Positions 8,670-17,818 are shown, counted from the first letter of the stretch. The stretch: DNA of 64,000 nt from Pseudomonadota bacterium (GCA_023423975.1 JAFAEO010000073.1:434001-498000), one strand, 5' to 3'. Program-made: numbers and translations. The notes: generated by a model from the sequence alone, not told the origin.

Positions 8670-9656
8670 TTATTTGCTGGTAATATTGGCCGCCTTCAGC
8701 AGCTTTTCTATTCTTTCGCGATCCTGGGCAACGAAGTCGCTGGCCGCTTTGCTATCCATCAGGAACGGCTCAACGCCCTGCTTCTCATACATACTGATTG
8801 TTTCAGGATTTTCCGAGACTTTTTTCAGTGCTGCGTACAAGGTGTCGACCACATCCCTGGGAGTACTGGCCGGCACAGCCATGCTATACCAGCTGGAGCC
8901 CTTGAAACCGTCGTAACCCAGTTCATCCATGGTCGGAACCTCCGGCAAGGCTGGAGAACGCTTGTTGGCGGCAATCGCCAGCGCATGCAATTTGCCTTGC
9001 TTGATGAACGGCAGCACTGCGGGCAAATTCAGAAAACCGACCTTGACCAGCCCACCGGCCAGGTCTGTTGATGCAGGCGCCGCGCCCTTGTAGGGCACAT
9101 GCAGCAATTTAGCCTGCGTTTTCTGTTTGAAATTTTCACCCGTCAGATGGGGAGAACTACCGTTACCGGCCGAGGCATAGGTATATTTTTCCGGGTTGGC
9201 CTGACTGTCCTTGATCAGTTCATCGACTGATTTCAAACCCGAATCGGCCGCAACCGTTAACACATTCGGAATATTGCCAACCATGCCGACAAAGGTAAAG
9301 TCCTTGAGGCCGTCATACTGCACCTTTTGCATCAGCGGCGTCACGACATGGGCTGCTGCTGTGCCAAACAGCACGGTATAGCCATCGGGTTTGGCCCGCG
9401 CAACATATTCGGCGCCAATGCTGGCGCCGCCGCCCGGTTTGCTCTGAATGATAATGGACTGGCCCAGCACATCACTCATTTGCTTGGCCACAATACGCGC
9501 CAGAATATCGGCCGGTCCGCCGGCTGCATAAGGGTTGATGAACGTAATTGGTTTATCCGGAAAGCCTGCGGCCTGCGCCGTATGCATGATGCCCGCTGCC
9601 AGTATCGTTATCGCGCCGGCAAAGAGCCGGTTGCCGCTAGGACAATAGTTTGACAT
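8670..9656 (-). CDS. Tripartite tricarboxylate transporter receptor, Bug family
   Basis: About 328 residues: a secreted periplasmic binding protein of the TctC/Bug family, which captures carboxylates and similar solutes. The start at 9656 has AGGAG upstream and gives a signal peptide with hydrophobic core and AQAAG cleavage region; an in-frame start 10 codons upstream lacks this. The mature part opens with FPDKPITFINPYAAGGPADIL, typical of the family. No TctA/TctB membrane partner is in the window. Its position inside the CoA-thioester operon suggests it binds the acid that the acyl-CoA ligase or CoA-transferase then activates. Confidence 0.87.
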   Translation of the reverse strand: MSNYCPSGNRLFAGAITILAAGIMHTAQAAGFPDKPITFINPYAAGGPADILARIVAKQMSDVLGQSIIIQSKPGGGASIGAEYVARAKPDGYTVLFGTAAAHVVTPLMQKVQYDGLKDFTFVGMVGNIPNVLTVAADSGLKSVDELIKDSQANPEKYTYASAGNGSSPHLTGENFKQKTQAKLLHVPYKGAAPASTDLAGGLVKVGFLNLPAVLPFIKQGKLHALAIAANKRSPALPEVPTMDELGYDGFKGSSWYSMAVPASTPRDVVDTLYAALKKVSENPETISMYEKQGVEPFLMDSKAASDFVAQDRERIEKLLKAANITSK

Positions 9657-9751
9657 GTCTGTCTCCTGTATTGCTGATTTTCGCATCAGTCAAAAATGGC
9701 GTTGTCATGGCAGATCCGCAAAAATTACAACCGGATATGCCAGCCTTAGTA

Positions 9752-10948
9752 TCAAATTGCCTTCAGTTGCCTCAAACCCTGGATCTGCTCTTTAGTTAAT
9801 CCGAGTTTTTCCATCAGGATATGATCTGTGTGCTCGCCCAGCAGAGGCGGCCTTCCCATAACCGGATTGTCGTATCCCGTAAACTTAAACGGTACGGCGA
9901 TCCCTTCAAATTCACCCACCTGCGGGTGAGCAAAGCGCTGTACCAGTTCCCGGCTTGCTACGTGGGCGTCGGCGAAAATCTCATCGACCGATAGAATCGG
10001 TCCTGCCGGCACACCACGCTCGTCGCACAACTGGCAAAGCCGGGCACGATCCAGCTTGCCAATGGCCTGCTCTAACCCCTGCATCACTTCGCTGCGTCGC
10101 CGCACCCGCTCGGCATTCTTTGCCAGCCCCTCATCTGCCGCCCATTGATCCAGTCCAAGCAGCTCGCACAGAGGTTTCCAATGCTGGTCGCTGCCGGTAA
10201 TCTGCACCCATCTGCCATCGGCACATTCGAATGCAGCAGACGGCACCCGGCCGGGATGCTCGGTACCAAGCCGGGCAGGCACCTCGCCCAGCGAAAAATA
10301 GCGGGCGGCAGCCAGTGACAGCAAGCCAACCTGCCCGTCGAACATGGAAAAATCCACATGACAACCACGACCCGTGCGGCCTTTGCCGACCATAGAGGTC
10401 AAAATCGCGATCACAATCCATAACCCCGAAGTCAAATCCGCGACCGGCAAACCGGGTTTGACAGGGCCGCCGCCACGCTCTCCGGTCAGGCTCATAATGC
10501 CGCCCATTGCCTGGAAAACCGTGTCATAACCCTTGCGTGGCGAATATGGCCCGGTCATGCCAAAACCAGTGCACGACACATAAACGATGTCATCATTCTG
10601 TTCCTTGATGGCATCGTAGTGCAGCTTGTATTTTTTCAGCGTATCAACTGGAAAATTTTCCAGAAATACATCGGCCTCGCGCGCCAACTCCCTGATTATG
10701 TTCTGTCCCTCTTGCGATCGGAGATTAACGGTGATCGATTGCTTGCTACGATTAAATGCAAAAAAATAGGCTGATTCGCTTCCATGCTCCCCGGTCACGC
10801 GAGGCTCAAAATGACGCGTTTCATCACCGGTGACCGGTTGCTCCACCTTAATCACCTGCGCGCCCATTTCCGCAAGAATCATAGAGGCAAACGGGCACGC
10901 CAGTACCCGCGACAGATCAAGTATTTTCAGTCCTTCCAGCGGTCGCAT
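9752..10948 (-). CDS. CaiB/BaiF family (type III) CoA-transferase
   Basis: About 398 residues. Family III CoA-transferases move CoA between acids through an aspartyl-CoA intermediate. The opening MRPLEGLKILDLSRVLA and the segment GYDTVFQAMGGIMSLTG are diagnostic, and the catalytic Asp is present in LPVADLTSGLW. An in-frame ATG at 10963 overlaps the upstream crotonase stop, but AAGGG lies before ATG 10948. It belongs to the minus-strand operon with two crotonases, an acyl-CoA ligase and a Bug receptor, so there are two alternative ways of making the CoA ester. Confidence 0.87.
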   Translation of the reverse strand: MRPLEGLKILDLSRVLACPFASMILAEMGAQVIKVEQPVTGDETRHFEPRVTGEHGSESAYFFAFNRSKQSITVNLRSQEGQNIIRELAREADVFLENFPVDTLKKYKLHYDAIKEQNDDIVYVSCTGFGMTGPYSPRKGYDTVFQAMGGIMSLTGERGGGPVKPGLPVADLTSGLWIVIAILTSMVGKGRTGRGCHVDFSMFDGQVGLLSLAAARYFSLGEVPARLGTEHPGRVPSAAFECADGRWVQITGSDQHWKPLCELLGLDQWAADEGLAKNAERVRRRSEVMQGLEQAIGKLDRARLCQLCDERGVPAGPILSVDEIFADAHVASRELVQRFAHPQVGEFEGIAVPFKFTGYDNPVMGRPPLLGEHTDHILMEKLGLTKEQIQGLRQLKAI

Positions 10949-10959
10949 GCTATTGCCCT

Positions 10960-11685
10960 TCATGGTTTGCTGAACCCGCGCATCATGACGTTGGCATCTC
11001 GGCCCACAGCCAACGCCTCTTCAAGGGCCAGGTCTGCCGCGCGATAGAATGTGCGCTTGGTCGTCGCCATTGCCACGGGACTGAAGCCCGCCAGTTTCTC
11101 TGCAAAGATCCGGGCCTCGCCCAGCACTTCCGCGGCCGGGCACACCCGATTGACCAGATCAAGCTCAAAGGCACGCTGGCCACTTACCGGCTCGGCCATC
11201 GCCACCAGTTCAAAGGCTTTTTTCTGCCCCAGCTGCCGCACCAGATTGGCCAGCACTACCGCGGCAACAATCCCGTGCTTCAGTTCAGGGTAGCCAAAAC
11301 GCGCGTCCTCAGCCATCACGACCAGATCACAGGCCAGCGCCAGGCCGGCGCCACCACCCAGCGCATTGCCATGCACAGCAGCAATAATCGGTTTGGCAAT
11401 TTTTGAAAATGACAAATGCAATGCCGTTGTCAGATCCGCACGGTCCAGCACCTGATCAGATGCGGCCGGTGTCAGACTGCTGAACTCTGTCGTGTCAGCG
11501 CCGGCACAGAAAGACTTGCCATTGCCATGCACGATAATCGCCCTGATCCGGGGATCGTGCTCTGCATCTTTGAGGGCATCGAGCAGTGCCTGAGTCAGCG
11601 CCGTATTCAGGGCATTGTGTTTTTCAGGCCGGTTCAGACTGATGGTCAGAACATTGTTTTCAATTTCAGTCAGCAAGACAGACAT
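10960..11685 (-). CDS. Enoyl-CoA hydratase/isomerase (crotonase) family protein
   Basis: A 241-residue crotonase with oxyanion-hole segments FCAGADTTE and HGNALGGGAG. The two catalytic-acid positions are occupied (GYPELKHG and AFELVAMAE). The ribosome site AAGGAA precedes ATG 11685. The stop overlaps an in-frame ATG of the CaiB gene. Together with the second crotonase of this operon (7900-8658) it suggests two hydration or isomerisation steps, or different substrates. Confidence 0.86.
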   Translation of the reverse strand: MSVLLTEIENNVLTISLNRPEKHNALNTALTQALLDALKDAEHDPRIRAIIVHGNGKSFCAGADTTEFSSLTPAASDQVLDRADLTTALHLSFSKIAKPIIAAVHGNALGGGAGLALACDLVVMAEDARFGYPELKHGIVAAVVLANLVRQLGQKKAFELVAMAEPVSGQRAFELDLVNRVCPAAEVLGEARIFAEKLAGFSPVAMATTKRTFYRAADLALEEALAVGRDANVMMRGFSKP

Positions 11686-11721
11686 GCGATTTCCTTCCGT
11701 TCGTAAAATTCATATTCCATT

Positions 11722-12666
11722 TCATATTGCATTCAGGGCGCGTCGGGCGTCATTCAATTGCCCGACCAGCTGCTGCATAAGCTCACTGACCGGCACAATG
11801 CTGTCCACCAGCCCCGCCGATTGGCCTAGTTCCACTTTCCCCCATGCCACATCGCCGTCCAGTGCCGCCTGCCTGAGCGTACTTTTTCGAAATTCGGCTT
11901 CGTATTCCTGTTCGTCGCAAGCCGAGAGATCAATTTGCTGCATATGTGCAGCAAAGTCATTGCGAATCATTCGGACCGGCAACCCCTTGCGGCCGACCAG
12001 GTCGGTGCCATCCACGCCTGTTGCCAGCGCCACAGACTTATAGGCATCATGAACACTGGCTTCCTCTGTCATCAGAAAGCGGGTCCCCAGTTGCACGGCA
12101 TCGGCGCCCAGTGCGAGCATGGCGGCTATACCATAGCCGTCGGCGACTCCGCCACCGCCAACAATCGGCAGCGCAAAATCCCGGGCGGCCTTGCGCACAA
12201 TCACCAGCGAGCTCACTTCATTGGCTGGCGGATGCCCGCCAGCTTCAGCGCCCACCACGGCCAGGGCATCTACACCCGCGGCAGCGGCCTTGCCGGCATG
12301 CTCCAGGGTGGACACAACATGCACCCACTTCGTTCCGATCTCCCGAAAACGGGCAAGATGGGCTTTGGGCCCGCCCTGCGATGCAAAAATGACAGGCACC
12401 CGAAATTCGTAGGCCATGTCCAGAAAAGCCTGAGCCCCAGGCCGGTACAGCGGAATATTGACCGCAAAGGGTTTATCGGTGCCAGCGCGCACCGCTTGCA
12501 GCACCTTGCGAAAATCCTGCTCATACATCGGTCCGGCAGCAATCATGCCCAGTCCGCCCGCGTTGGACACCGCGATCGGCAAAGCTGCGCTGGACGATGC
12601 CCAGCTCATGCCAGCCTGGATAATCGGATATTCAATATTCAACATGTGGGTAATACGGGTTTTCAT
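11722..12666 (-). CDS. Nitronate monooxygenase family protein (FMN-dependent)
   Basis: A 314-residue TIM-barrel flavoprotein of the nitronate monooxygenase / 2-nitropropane dioxygenase group. The opening TRITHMLNIEYPIIQAGMSW and the FMN phosphate site GGGGVADGYGIAAMLALGAD are characteristic. Members without a known nitro substrate are common in CoA-thioester operons, where they are often mis-called enoyl reductases (FabK-like). It is the promoter-proximal gene of the seven-gene minus-strand operon, divergent from a MarR regulator about 215 bases away. Confidence 0.83.
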   Translation of the reverse strand: MKTRITHMLNIEYPIIQAGMSWASSSAALPIAVSNAGGLGMIAAGPMYEQDFRKVLQAVRAGTDKPFAVNIPLYRPGAQAFLDMAYEFRVPVIFASQGGPKAHLARFREIGTKWVHVVSTLEHAGKAAAAGVDALAVVGAEAGGHPPANEVSSLVIVRKAARDFALPIVGGGGVADGYGIAAMLALGADAVQLGTRFLMTEEASVHDAYKSVALATGVDGTDLVGRKGLPVRMIRNDFAAHMQQIDLSACDEQEYEAEFRKSTLRQAALDGDVAWGKVELGQSAGLVDSIVPVSELMQQLVGQLNDARRALNAI

Positions 12667-12765
12667 GCAGTGTCGACCTGAGAACAGTGAGTAGAAAAGG
12701 ATATGTGTTGCCTGATATTTGCCGCCAGACCAGACAGCCGTCTGAGCAAAATCAGTGAAAAACTA

Positions 12766-12832
12766 GTTGATTTTTTCAACCATTATGCAGATCGTAAACC
12801 ATATAGTTTCTTTATTCAACTATTTTTGTTGA
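12766..12832. promoter_or_regulatory. Candidate MarR operators upstream of the MarR gene
   Basis: Two inverted repeats stand close together: GTTGA-N5-TCAAC at 12766-12780 and TCAAC-N7-GTTGA at 12816-12832. A 20-base element starting ATATAGTTTC at 12801 recurs with three mismatches at 13539-13558 in front of the CaiB gene downstream. The position between the divergent operon and the MarR gene suits autoregulation and control of both sides. This is inference from repeats only. Confidence 0.5.
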
Positions 12833-12882
12833 TTTTTTTTATCATATCCCGCATGATTCAGTACATTGGAAATACAAAGACG

Positions 12883-13389
12883 ATGATCATCATGAAGCAA
12901 CCTGAAAACATCAAAGAACTGTTTTCGTATCGCCTGAACCGGTTGGCGTTTTTAAGCAGCACGCTGGCCGAATCCATCAACCAGGATCTGTTCGGACTGG
13001 ACAAGCAGAGCTGGCGCTTTATCGGCCTGCTGGCCGCCTTTGCTCCCATGTCATTGAAAACACTGGCAAAGGAAGCAAACATTGATAAAAGCCGCGCCAG
13101 CAAAGCGGTGGCCAGTTTGTCAGAGCGGGGGCTGATCCAGCGTAAAAACAGCGACAGCGATGGTCGCAGCATCCAGCTATCGCTTTCCGAAGAAGGGGAA
13201 AAGCTCTATGCCAGCGCGTTTCCCATCGCCCTGCGCAGAAACAATGAAATTCTGGATGTACTGACGCCGCAGGAAAAGGAACAGTTTGACGTGATCGTGG
13301 ACAAGCTGATTTTTCGTACAAAAATCCTGATGGACTTGCACCCAGGTCGCAAAAAGGGTCCCACCGAAGCGCAGGACCATAAACCATAA
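12883..13389 (+). CDS. MarR family transcriptional regulator
   Basis: About 168 residues. The winged-helix core is visible from SWRFIGLLAAFAPMSLKTLAKEANIDKS (recognition helix region) to the wing SDSDGRSIQLSLSEEGEKLY, with the usual Asp-Gly-Arg tip. The open frame extends upstream to 12703, but that part is Phe/Ile-rich, overlaps operator-like repeats and does not resemble a MarR N-terminus; ATG 12883 or 12892 is more likely. MarR proteins near aromatic or acyl-CoA operons usually release DNA on binding a CoA ester or acid. It probably represses the divergent operon and the CaiB gene at 13659. Confidence 0.82.
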   Translation: MIIMKQPENIKELFSYRLNRLAFLSSTLAESINQDLFGLDKQSWRFIGLLAAFAPMSLKTLAKEANIDKSRASKAVASLSERGLIQRKNSDSDGRSIQLSLSEEGEKLYASAFPIALRRNNEILDVLTPQEKEQFDVIVDKLIFRTKILMDLHPGRKKGPTEAQDHKP

Positions 13390-13538
13390 GTAGTCAAACA
13401 TATGCAGCAAACTACGAGGCTTGTCTACCGCACGCCTTGTGGTGCGCCTGCTCACTGCGGCACTCGCCATCGGGTCGGTCTCGGGCCGGGCATCCGAGCG
13501 AAACAGCAACATCACTTCACTGAAATTTTCCCAAACAT

Positions 13539-13587
13539 GATATAGTTTCATTTATCAACCATATTATGTTGCTATTGATAACTATAT
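13539..13587. promoter_or_regulatory. Candidate MarR operator upstream of the CaiB gene
   Basis: A nested inverted repeat: ATATAGTT (13540-13547) pairs with AACTATAT (13580-13587), and inside it TTATCA (13552-13557) pairs with TGATAA (13576-13581). The left part matches the element at 12801-12820 in 17 of 20 positions. It lies about 70 bases before the CaiB start, so the MarR protein may control this gene as well. Confidence 0.5.
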
Positions 13588-13658
13588 GTACTTTGGAGGA
13601 TTGACAATCGTGAAACCGTCAGCGCTATCGCCTGCAAGCTCGGCTCAGGTCAATTCCC

Positions 13659-14897
13659 ATGGATAAAAAGGCAACACATTTGCCGCTGGCTGGCATACGT
13701 ATTCTGGATCTGACCTCAGCCGTTGTCGGCCCCTATGCCACGCAAACGCTGGCAGACTACGGTGCAGATGTCATCAAGCTGGAACAGCAATCGGGCGACA
13801 TCATCCGCTGGATCTCCGGTCATTCCCCCACCCCCGGCATGTCGGGCAAGTTCATGCACATGAATCGTAACAAACGGAGCGTCTGCCTGAACCTGAAAAC
13901 AAAACGGGGCAAGGCCGCGTTCATGAAACTAGCAGCCCAATCGCATATTGTTATCCATAATATGCGAACCGACGCCATGGCCCGCCTGGGCATTTGCTTC
14001 AGTGCGCTCAGCAGCGTCAATCCCAATCTGATTTATTGCAACATCGTGGGCTTCGGCAGCCAGGGGTGTTACGCCAATCGTCCTGCCTATGATTCTATTT
14101 TGCAGGGTGCGACGGCGCTGGCGTCCCTGTTTGTGCAAAATGGCAACGAGCCACGCTATGTGCCTTATGTGGTGGTGGACAGAACGGCTGCGCTCATGGT
14201 GGCCAATGCCATTATGGTCGCGCTCTATGCACAAACCCGGGAGCCCGGTCCGCGGGAGATCGAAGTTCCGATGTTTGAAAGTTATGCCACGCTGGTGCTT
14301 AGCGAACATTTATACGGTGAGTCCTTCGACCCGCCCATTTCGCCCAGCGGCGACAAGCGCTTGCTTGATGAAAATGCCCGTCCGGTCAAGACCAGCGATG
14401 GCTATATCTGTGTCACGACCAATACCGATGCCCAGGTACTGGCGCTGTTCGACGCCATGGGCAGGCCACAGCTCAAGGCCGACCCGCGCTTTAACCGGGC
14501 TCTGAACAGAATTGATCACATTGCCGAGTTTTTTTCACTGCGTGCCCAGGAAATGGCCAAACACAGTACGCAATACTGGCTGGAGCGGCTCACACAGTAC
14601 GACATCCCCTGCATGCCCTGCCATACCATCGCGTCCCTGCTGGCCGATCCGCATATTGCAGATGTGGGCCTGGTCCAAAAGCGACAACATCCAACCCAGG
14701 GGACGATACGACATCTTAACGTGCCGGTCAGCATGACTGGTTTTGCGCCGACGCTGCGCCATCACGCCCCGCATATTGGAGAGCACACAAGGCAGATTCT
14801 GGCCGAGGCCGGCTTTGGCCAGGACGACATCTCGAACATGCTGCAAGCTGGCGATGCCTACCAAAGCGATCCGCATGACAGTGCCGCCGGCAGTTGA
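13659..14897 (+). CDS. CaiB/BaiF family (type III) CoA-transferase
   Basis: A 412-residue family III CoA-transferase. The opening GIRILDLTSAVVGPYATQ and AYDSILQGATALASL follow the family pattern, and the catalytic Asp is in VVVDRTAALM. It stands alone on the plus strand between the MarR gene and a convergent Bug gene. The shared operator-like sequence in front of it suggests it serves the same substrate as the minus-strand operon at 5337-12666, although its sequence clearly differs from the CaiB protein of that operon. Confidence 0.85.
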   Translation: MDKKATHLPLAGIRILDLTSAVVGPYATQTLADYGADVIKLEQQSGDIIRWISGHSPTPGMSGKFMHMNRNKRSVCLNLKTKRGKAAFMKLAAQSHIVIHNMRTDAMARLGICFSALSSVNPNLIYCNIVGFGSQGCYANRPAYDSILQGATALASLFVQNGNEPRYVPYVVVDRTAALMVANAIMVALYAQTREPGPREIEVPMFESYATLVLSEHLYGESFDPPISPSGDKRLLDENARPVKTSDGYICVTTNTDAQVLALFDAMGRPQLKADPRFNRALNRIDHIAEFFSLRAQEMAKHSTQYWLERLTQYDIPCMPCHTIASLLADPHIADVGLVQKRQHPTQGTIRHLNVPVSMTGFAPTLRHHAPHIGEHTRQILAEAGFGQDDISNMLQAGDAYQSDPHDSAAGS

Positions 14898-14918
14898 ACA
14901 CGCCCCAGGCAATCGCTT

Positions 14919-14951
14919 TGCCCGGCGCCATCATTGCGCAGCGCCCGGGCA
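14919..14951. terminator. Candidate bidirectional terminator hairpin
   Basis: TGCCCGG (14919-14925) pairs with CCGGGCA (14945-14951), with further partial GC pairing inside, in the 63-base gap between convergent genes. No clear T-tract follows, so it is a weak candidate. Confidence 0.35.
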
Positions 14952-14960
14952 TACCGGCAA

Positions 14961-15953
14961 TTACTCTGGCTTGGCGCCTGACATTTTCACCAGTTCGGCG
15001 TAACGCGTTATTTCAGATTGAATGAATGCGCCGAACTCGGCCGATGTGTTGTCTCCTTCGACAACCTGCGCGCCCATGCCTTCGAGCTGAGCACGGGTTT
15101 GCGGATCCTTCAGCGCGTTATTGACCGCTTTATTCAAGGTATCAACAACCTCTGCCGGCGTGCCCCTTGGAGCAACAATGCCATACCAGGCAGAAGCCAC
15201 CATATCCTTGACGCCAACTTCTTCAAACGTTGGCACATCGGGCAAAAAGGGAATGCGTTTTTTCGACGCCACGGCGAGCGCCGTCAGGTTCCCGCCCTTG
15301 ACCTGCGCCATAGAGCCTGTATCGATCATGAAATCAAGCCGCTTGCCCAGCAGATCGCTCACGGCAGGGCCACTGCCCTTGTAGGGAATATGCGTAAAGC
15401 GGGCACCCGTAATGTGTTGCAGCAACGACGTGGCAAGGTGCTGGGACGAGCCCACGCCGGCAGAACCATAATTAAGTTGCCCGGGGTTCTCTTTGGCAAA
15501 TTTGAGCAGATCGCCTGCTGTAGCAAAGCGCGAGCCCTTGGGAACTTCAAGCACATTTGGAATATTGGCCACAAATGCAATCGGCGTAAAGTCCTTTTGG
15601 GCATCAAAACCCAGTCGCTTGTATAAATGCGGGTTGGCGGCGTTGGTCGAACTGGTGGCCACCAGCAGCGAATAGCCGTCCGCTTTCTCACGCACAAATG
15701 CACTTGTACCGATATTGCCGCCTGCGCCCGCCTTGTTTTCCACAACCACGGTCTGCTTTAACTGAGCCGTCAGCCCTTTGGCCAGGATGCGCCCCAGCAC
15801 ATCGGTTGCACCACCTGGCGACCAGGGCACAACCAGCTTGATCGCGTGCTCCGGAAAGACCTCTGCATAGACCGTTGCCGGCGTAGCGACAGACAGTAGC
15901 GCGCCCGCCAGGGCAGGTGCACACAGCTGCCTGAGTTTGTTGCTCGTTTTCAT
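14961..15953 (-). CDS. Tripartite tricarboxylate transporter receptor, Bug family
   Basis: A 330-residue secreted binding protein. A signal peptide ends near VYAEVFPEHAIK; the mature N-terminus IKLVVPWSPGGATDVLGRILA and the region NAANPHLYKRLGFDAQKDF are typical of Bug/TctC. AAGGAG lies before ATG 15953. It is divergent from a LysR gene that starts 235 bases away, the standard arrangement for a solute receptor induced by its own regulator. No membrane partner or catabolic enzyme adjoins it, so the ligand is unknown. Confidence 0.87.
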   Translation of the reverse strand: MKTSNKLRQLCAPALAGALLSVATPATVYAEVFPEHAIKLVVPWSPGGATDVLGRILAKGLTAQLKQTVVVENKAGAGGNIGTSAFVREKADGYSLLVATSSTNAANPHLYKRLGFDAQKDFTPIAFVANIPNVLEVPKGSRFATAGDLLKFAKENPGQLNYGSAGVGSSQHLATSLLQHITGARFTHIPYKGSGPAVSDLLGKRLDFMIDTGSMAQVKGGNLTALAVASKKRIPFLPDVPTFEEVGVKDMVASAWYGIVAPRGTPAEVVDTLNKAVNNALKDPQTRAQLEGMGAQVVEGDNTSAEFGAFIQSEITRYAELVKMSGAKPE

Positions 15954-16057
15954 AAATCATCTCCTTAGTTACGGTGGCAGTCAGCCACGATTCGATGTCA
16001 GCTTGCACGGCCTATTGCGGCCAGACGCTGACGAATAACCGTTATGGATGCCAATGC

Positions 16058-16120
16058 ATTCATAATTGAATTTGAAAAAAATTAATATTGATTGATAATA
16101 ATGATTCTTTTTAGGAATCA
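16058..16120. promoter_or_regulatory. Candidate LysR binding sites between Bug and LysR genes
   Basis: Two inverted repeats in an AT-rich divergent promoter region: ATTCA-TAAT-TGAAT at 16058-16071 and TGATTC-N7-GAATCA at 16102-16120. Both resemble the short dyads bound by LysR-type regulators. The assignment to the LysR protein at 16189 is inferred from position. Confidence 0.4.
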
Positions 16121-16188
16121 ATTTGTCTCCCTCTGCTCTTGACCGCCACGAAACATATCGTGTCCATACAATTTACTCCTGAGTCGCG

Positions 16189-17097
16189 ATGCTTACATTC
16201 AAACAGATCGAAGCCCTGTACTGGGTGGTGCAGCTTGGCAGTTTTGCCAGTGCAGCCCAACGCCTGAACACAACCCAATCGGCCATAACCAAGCGCATCC
16301 AGGAGCTGGAATCGGATTTCGACGTCAGCATTTTTGATCGCAGCGGCCACAAGGCAACCCTGACACCCAAAGGCCAGGAAATGGTTGAACTGGCTTCCGA
16401 ACTGCTGACACAGCGCGACGTGATGCTTATGAAGCTCAAGGGCCACCACACGTTTTCAGGCATATTGCGACTGGGCATTACCGAAATCACGGCAATGACC
16501 TGGCTTCCCGATCTGATTGCGCAATTGCGCATTCTCTTTCCCAAACTAACCGTCAGTCCCAAAACAGGCATGGCAGCCGAGCTGCAGCAGAACCTGCTCA
16601 AAGGACAGTTGGATATGGCCTTTTTGCACAATGAATTCAAATCCCCATTGCTGGAGCAGTATCCCCTTGACTACGTTCACTTCGCCTGGGTAGGCAGCCC
16701 CAGCATTATTACCAGTGACCGGGTCTACACACCGCAGGAAATTTCCGAGATGTCCCTGATTCGCCAGGATATGGAATCGGGCCTCAATTCCCTGTATGAC
16801 GATTGGCTGCAACCGTATACGGCAGAACAAAACCTGTTTACGATCAACAGCTTGCTGGCCATGGCAGGACTGACGGTCGCCGGTTTCGGCATCTGTTGCC
16901 TGCCGATTGACTATTTCTACCCCCTGGTTACCAGCCGCAAGCTGGCCATTCTGAAAACCACCAAAGCGCCGCCCAAATCCCTTTACTGCGCCATGTATGC
17001 AAAAAACGCCAATGCCATGCTCTACAAGGAAGTTGCCATGCTGGCCAAAGACGTCTGCAATTTCGGCATTCCTTATGGCAGCGGCATCAATGCCTGA
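16189..17097 (+). CDS. LysR family transcriptional regulator
   Basis: A 302-residue LysR-type regulator. The N-terminal winged helix reads LTFKQIEALYWVVQLGSFAS followed by AAQRLNTTQSAITKRIQELE, and the rest is a periplasmic-binding-like effector domain. It is divergent from the Bug receptor gene at 14961-15953, its likely target. Its 3' end overlaps the end of the convergent ABC ATPase gene by 11 bases, so no terminator separates the two. Confidence 0.88.
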   Translation: MLTFKQIEALYWVVQLGSFASAAQRLNTTQSAITKRIQELESDFDVSIFDRSGHKATLTPKGQEMVELASELLTQRDVMLMKLKGHHTFSGILRLGITEITAMTWLPDLIAQLRILFPKLTVSPKTGMAAELQQNLLKGQLDMAFLHNEFKSPLLEQYPLDYVHFAWVGSPSIITSDRVYTPQEISEMSLIRQDMESGLNSLYDDWLQPYTAEQNLFTINSLLAMAGLTVAGFGICCLPIDYFYPLVTSRKLAILKTTKAPPKSLYCAMYAKNANAMLYKEVAMLAKDVCNFGIPYGSGINA

Positions 17098-17809
17098 TAT
17101 CGGCCAGGAACTTGCGAGCGCGCTCGGTCCGCGCCCTGGTAAAGAACTCGGCCGGCGGCGCCTGTTCGACAATGGCGCCGGCGTCCATGAACCAGACTGT
17201 GTCGGCAACATCTCGTGCAAAATTCATTTCATGCGTCACGCAGATCATTGTCATCCCTTCCATTGCCAGCGACTTCATCACCAGCAAAACCTCATTGACC
17301 ATCTCGGGGTCCAGCGCACTGGTGGGTTCATCAAACAACATGATCTTCGGGTTCATTGCCAGCGCACGAGCAATGGCGACCCGCTGCTGCTGTCCACCTG
17401 ACAGCTGCCCGGGAAAGGCATCAGCTTTATGGCCGAGGCCCACCCGTTCCAGCAGCGACATGGCCTTCTCGCGTGCAGCCGCTTTATTGCTGCGCTTCAA
17501 TATCACCGGCGCCATCATCAGGTTATCCCGCACGCTCATATGGGGAAACAGATTGAACTGCTGGAACACAAACCCGATATGGCTGCGCAGTGCATCTATT
17601 GACTTGCAGGCGTTGACGTCCTGCTCATCTACAATAATGGAACCCGCCTGTATCGGTTCAAGCCGATTAACGGTGCGAATCAGCGTGGACTTGCCTGAAC
17701 CGGACGGGCCGCACACCACCAGCACTTCGCCCTGGGACACCTTTGCGGTCACATCACACAAGGCCTGGTATTGCCCGTACCACTTGGACACGTTGTTAAA
17801 CTGAATCAT
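17087..17809 (-). CDS. Amino acid ABC transporter ATP-binding protein (GlnQ/HisP type)
   Basis: A 240-residue ATPase of a polar amino acid importer. Walker A is CGPSGSGKSTLIRTV (about residues 33-47), the signature LSGGQQQRVAIARAL, and Walker B IMLFDEPTSALDPEM, followed by the switch His in CVTHEMNFAR. It is the last gene of a six-gene minus-strand operon: RraA-like protein, aminotransferase, binding protein, two permeases, ATPase. Confidence 0.92.
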   Translation of the reverse strand: MIQFNNVSKWYGQYQALCDVTAKVSQGEVLVVCGPSGSGKSTLIRTVNRLEPIQAGSIIVDEQDVNACKSIDALRSHIGFVFQQFNLFPHMSVRDNLMMAPVILKRSNKAAAREKAMSLLERVGLGHKADAFPGQLSGGQQQRVAIARALAMNPKIMLFDEPTSALDPEMVNEVLLVMKSLAMEGMTMICVTHEMNFARDVADTVWFMDAGAIVEQAPPAEFFTRARTERARKFLADIRH

Positions 17810-17818
17810 GCGAAACTC

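Noticed and set aside
12703..12882. 60-residue N-terminal extension of the MarR protein
   Set aside because: Phe/Ile-rich, unlike MarR N-termini, and it runs across operator-like inverted repeats.
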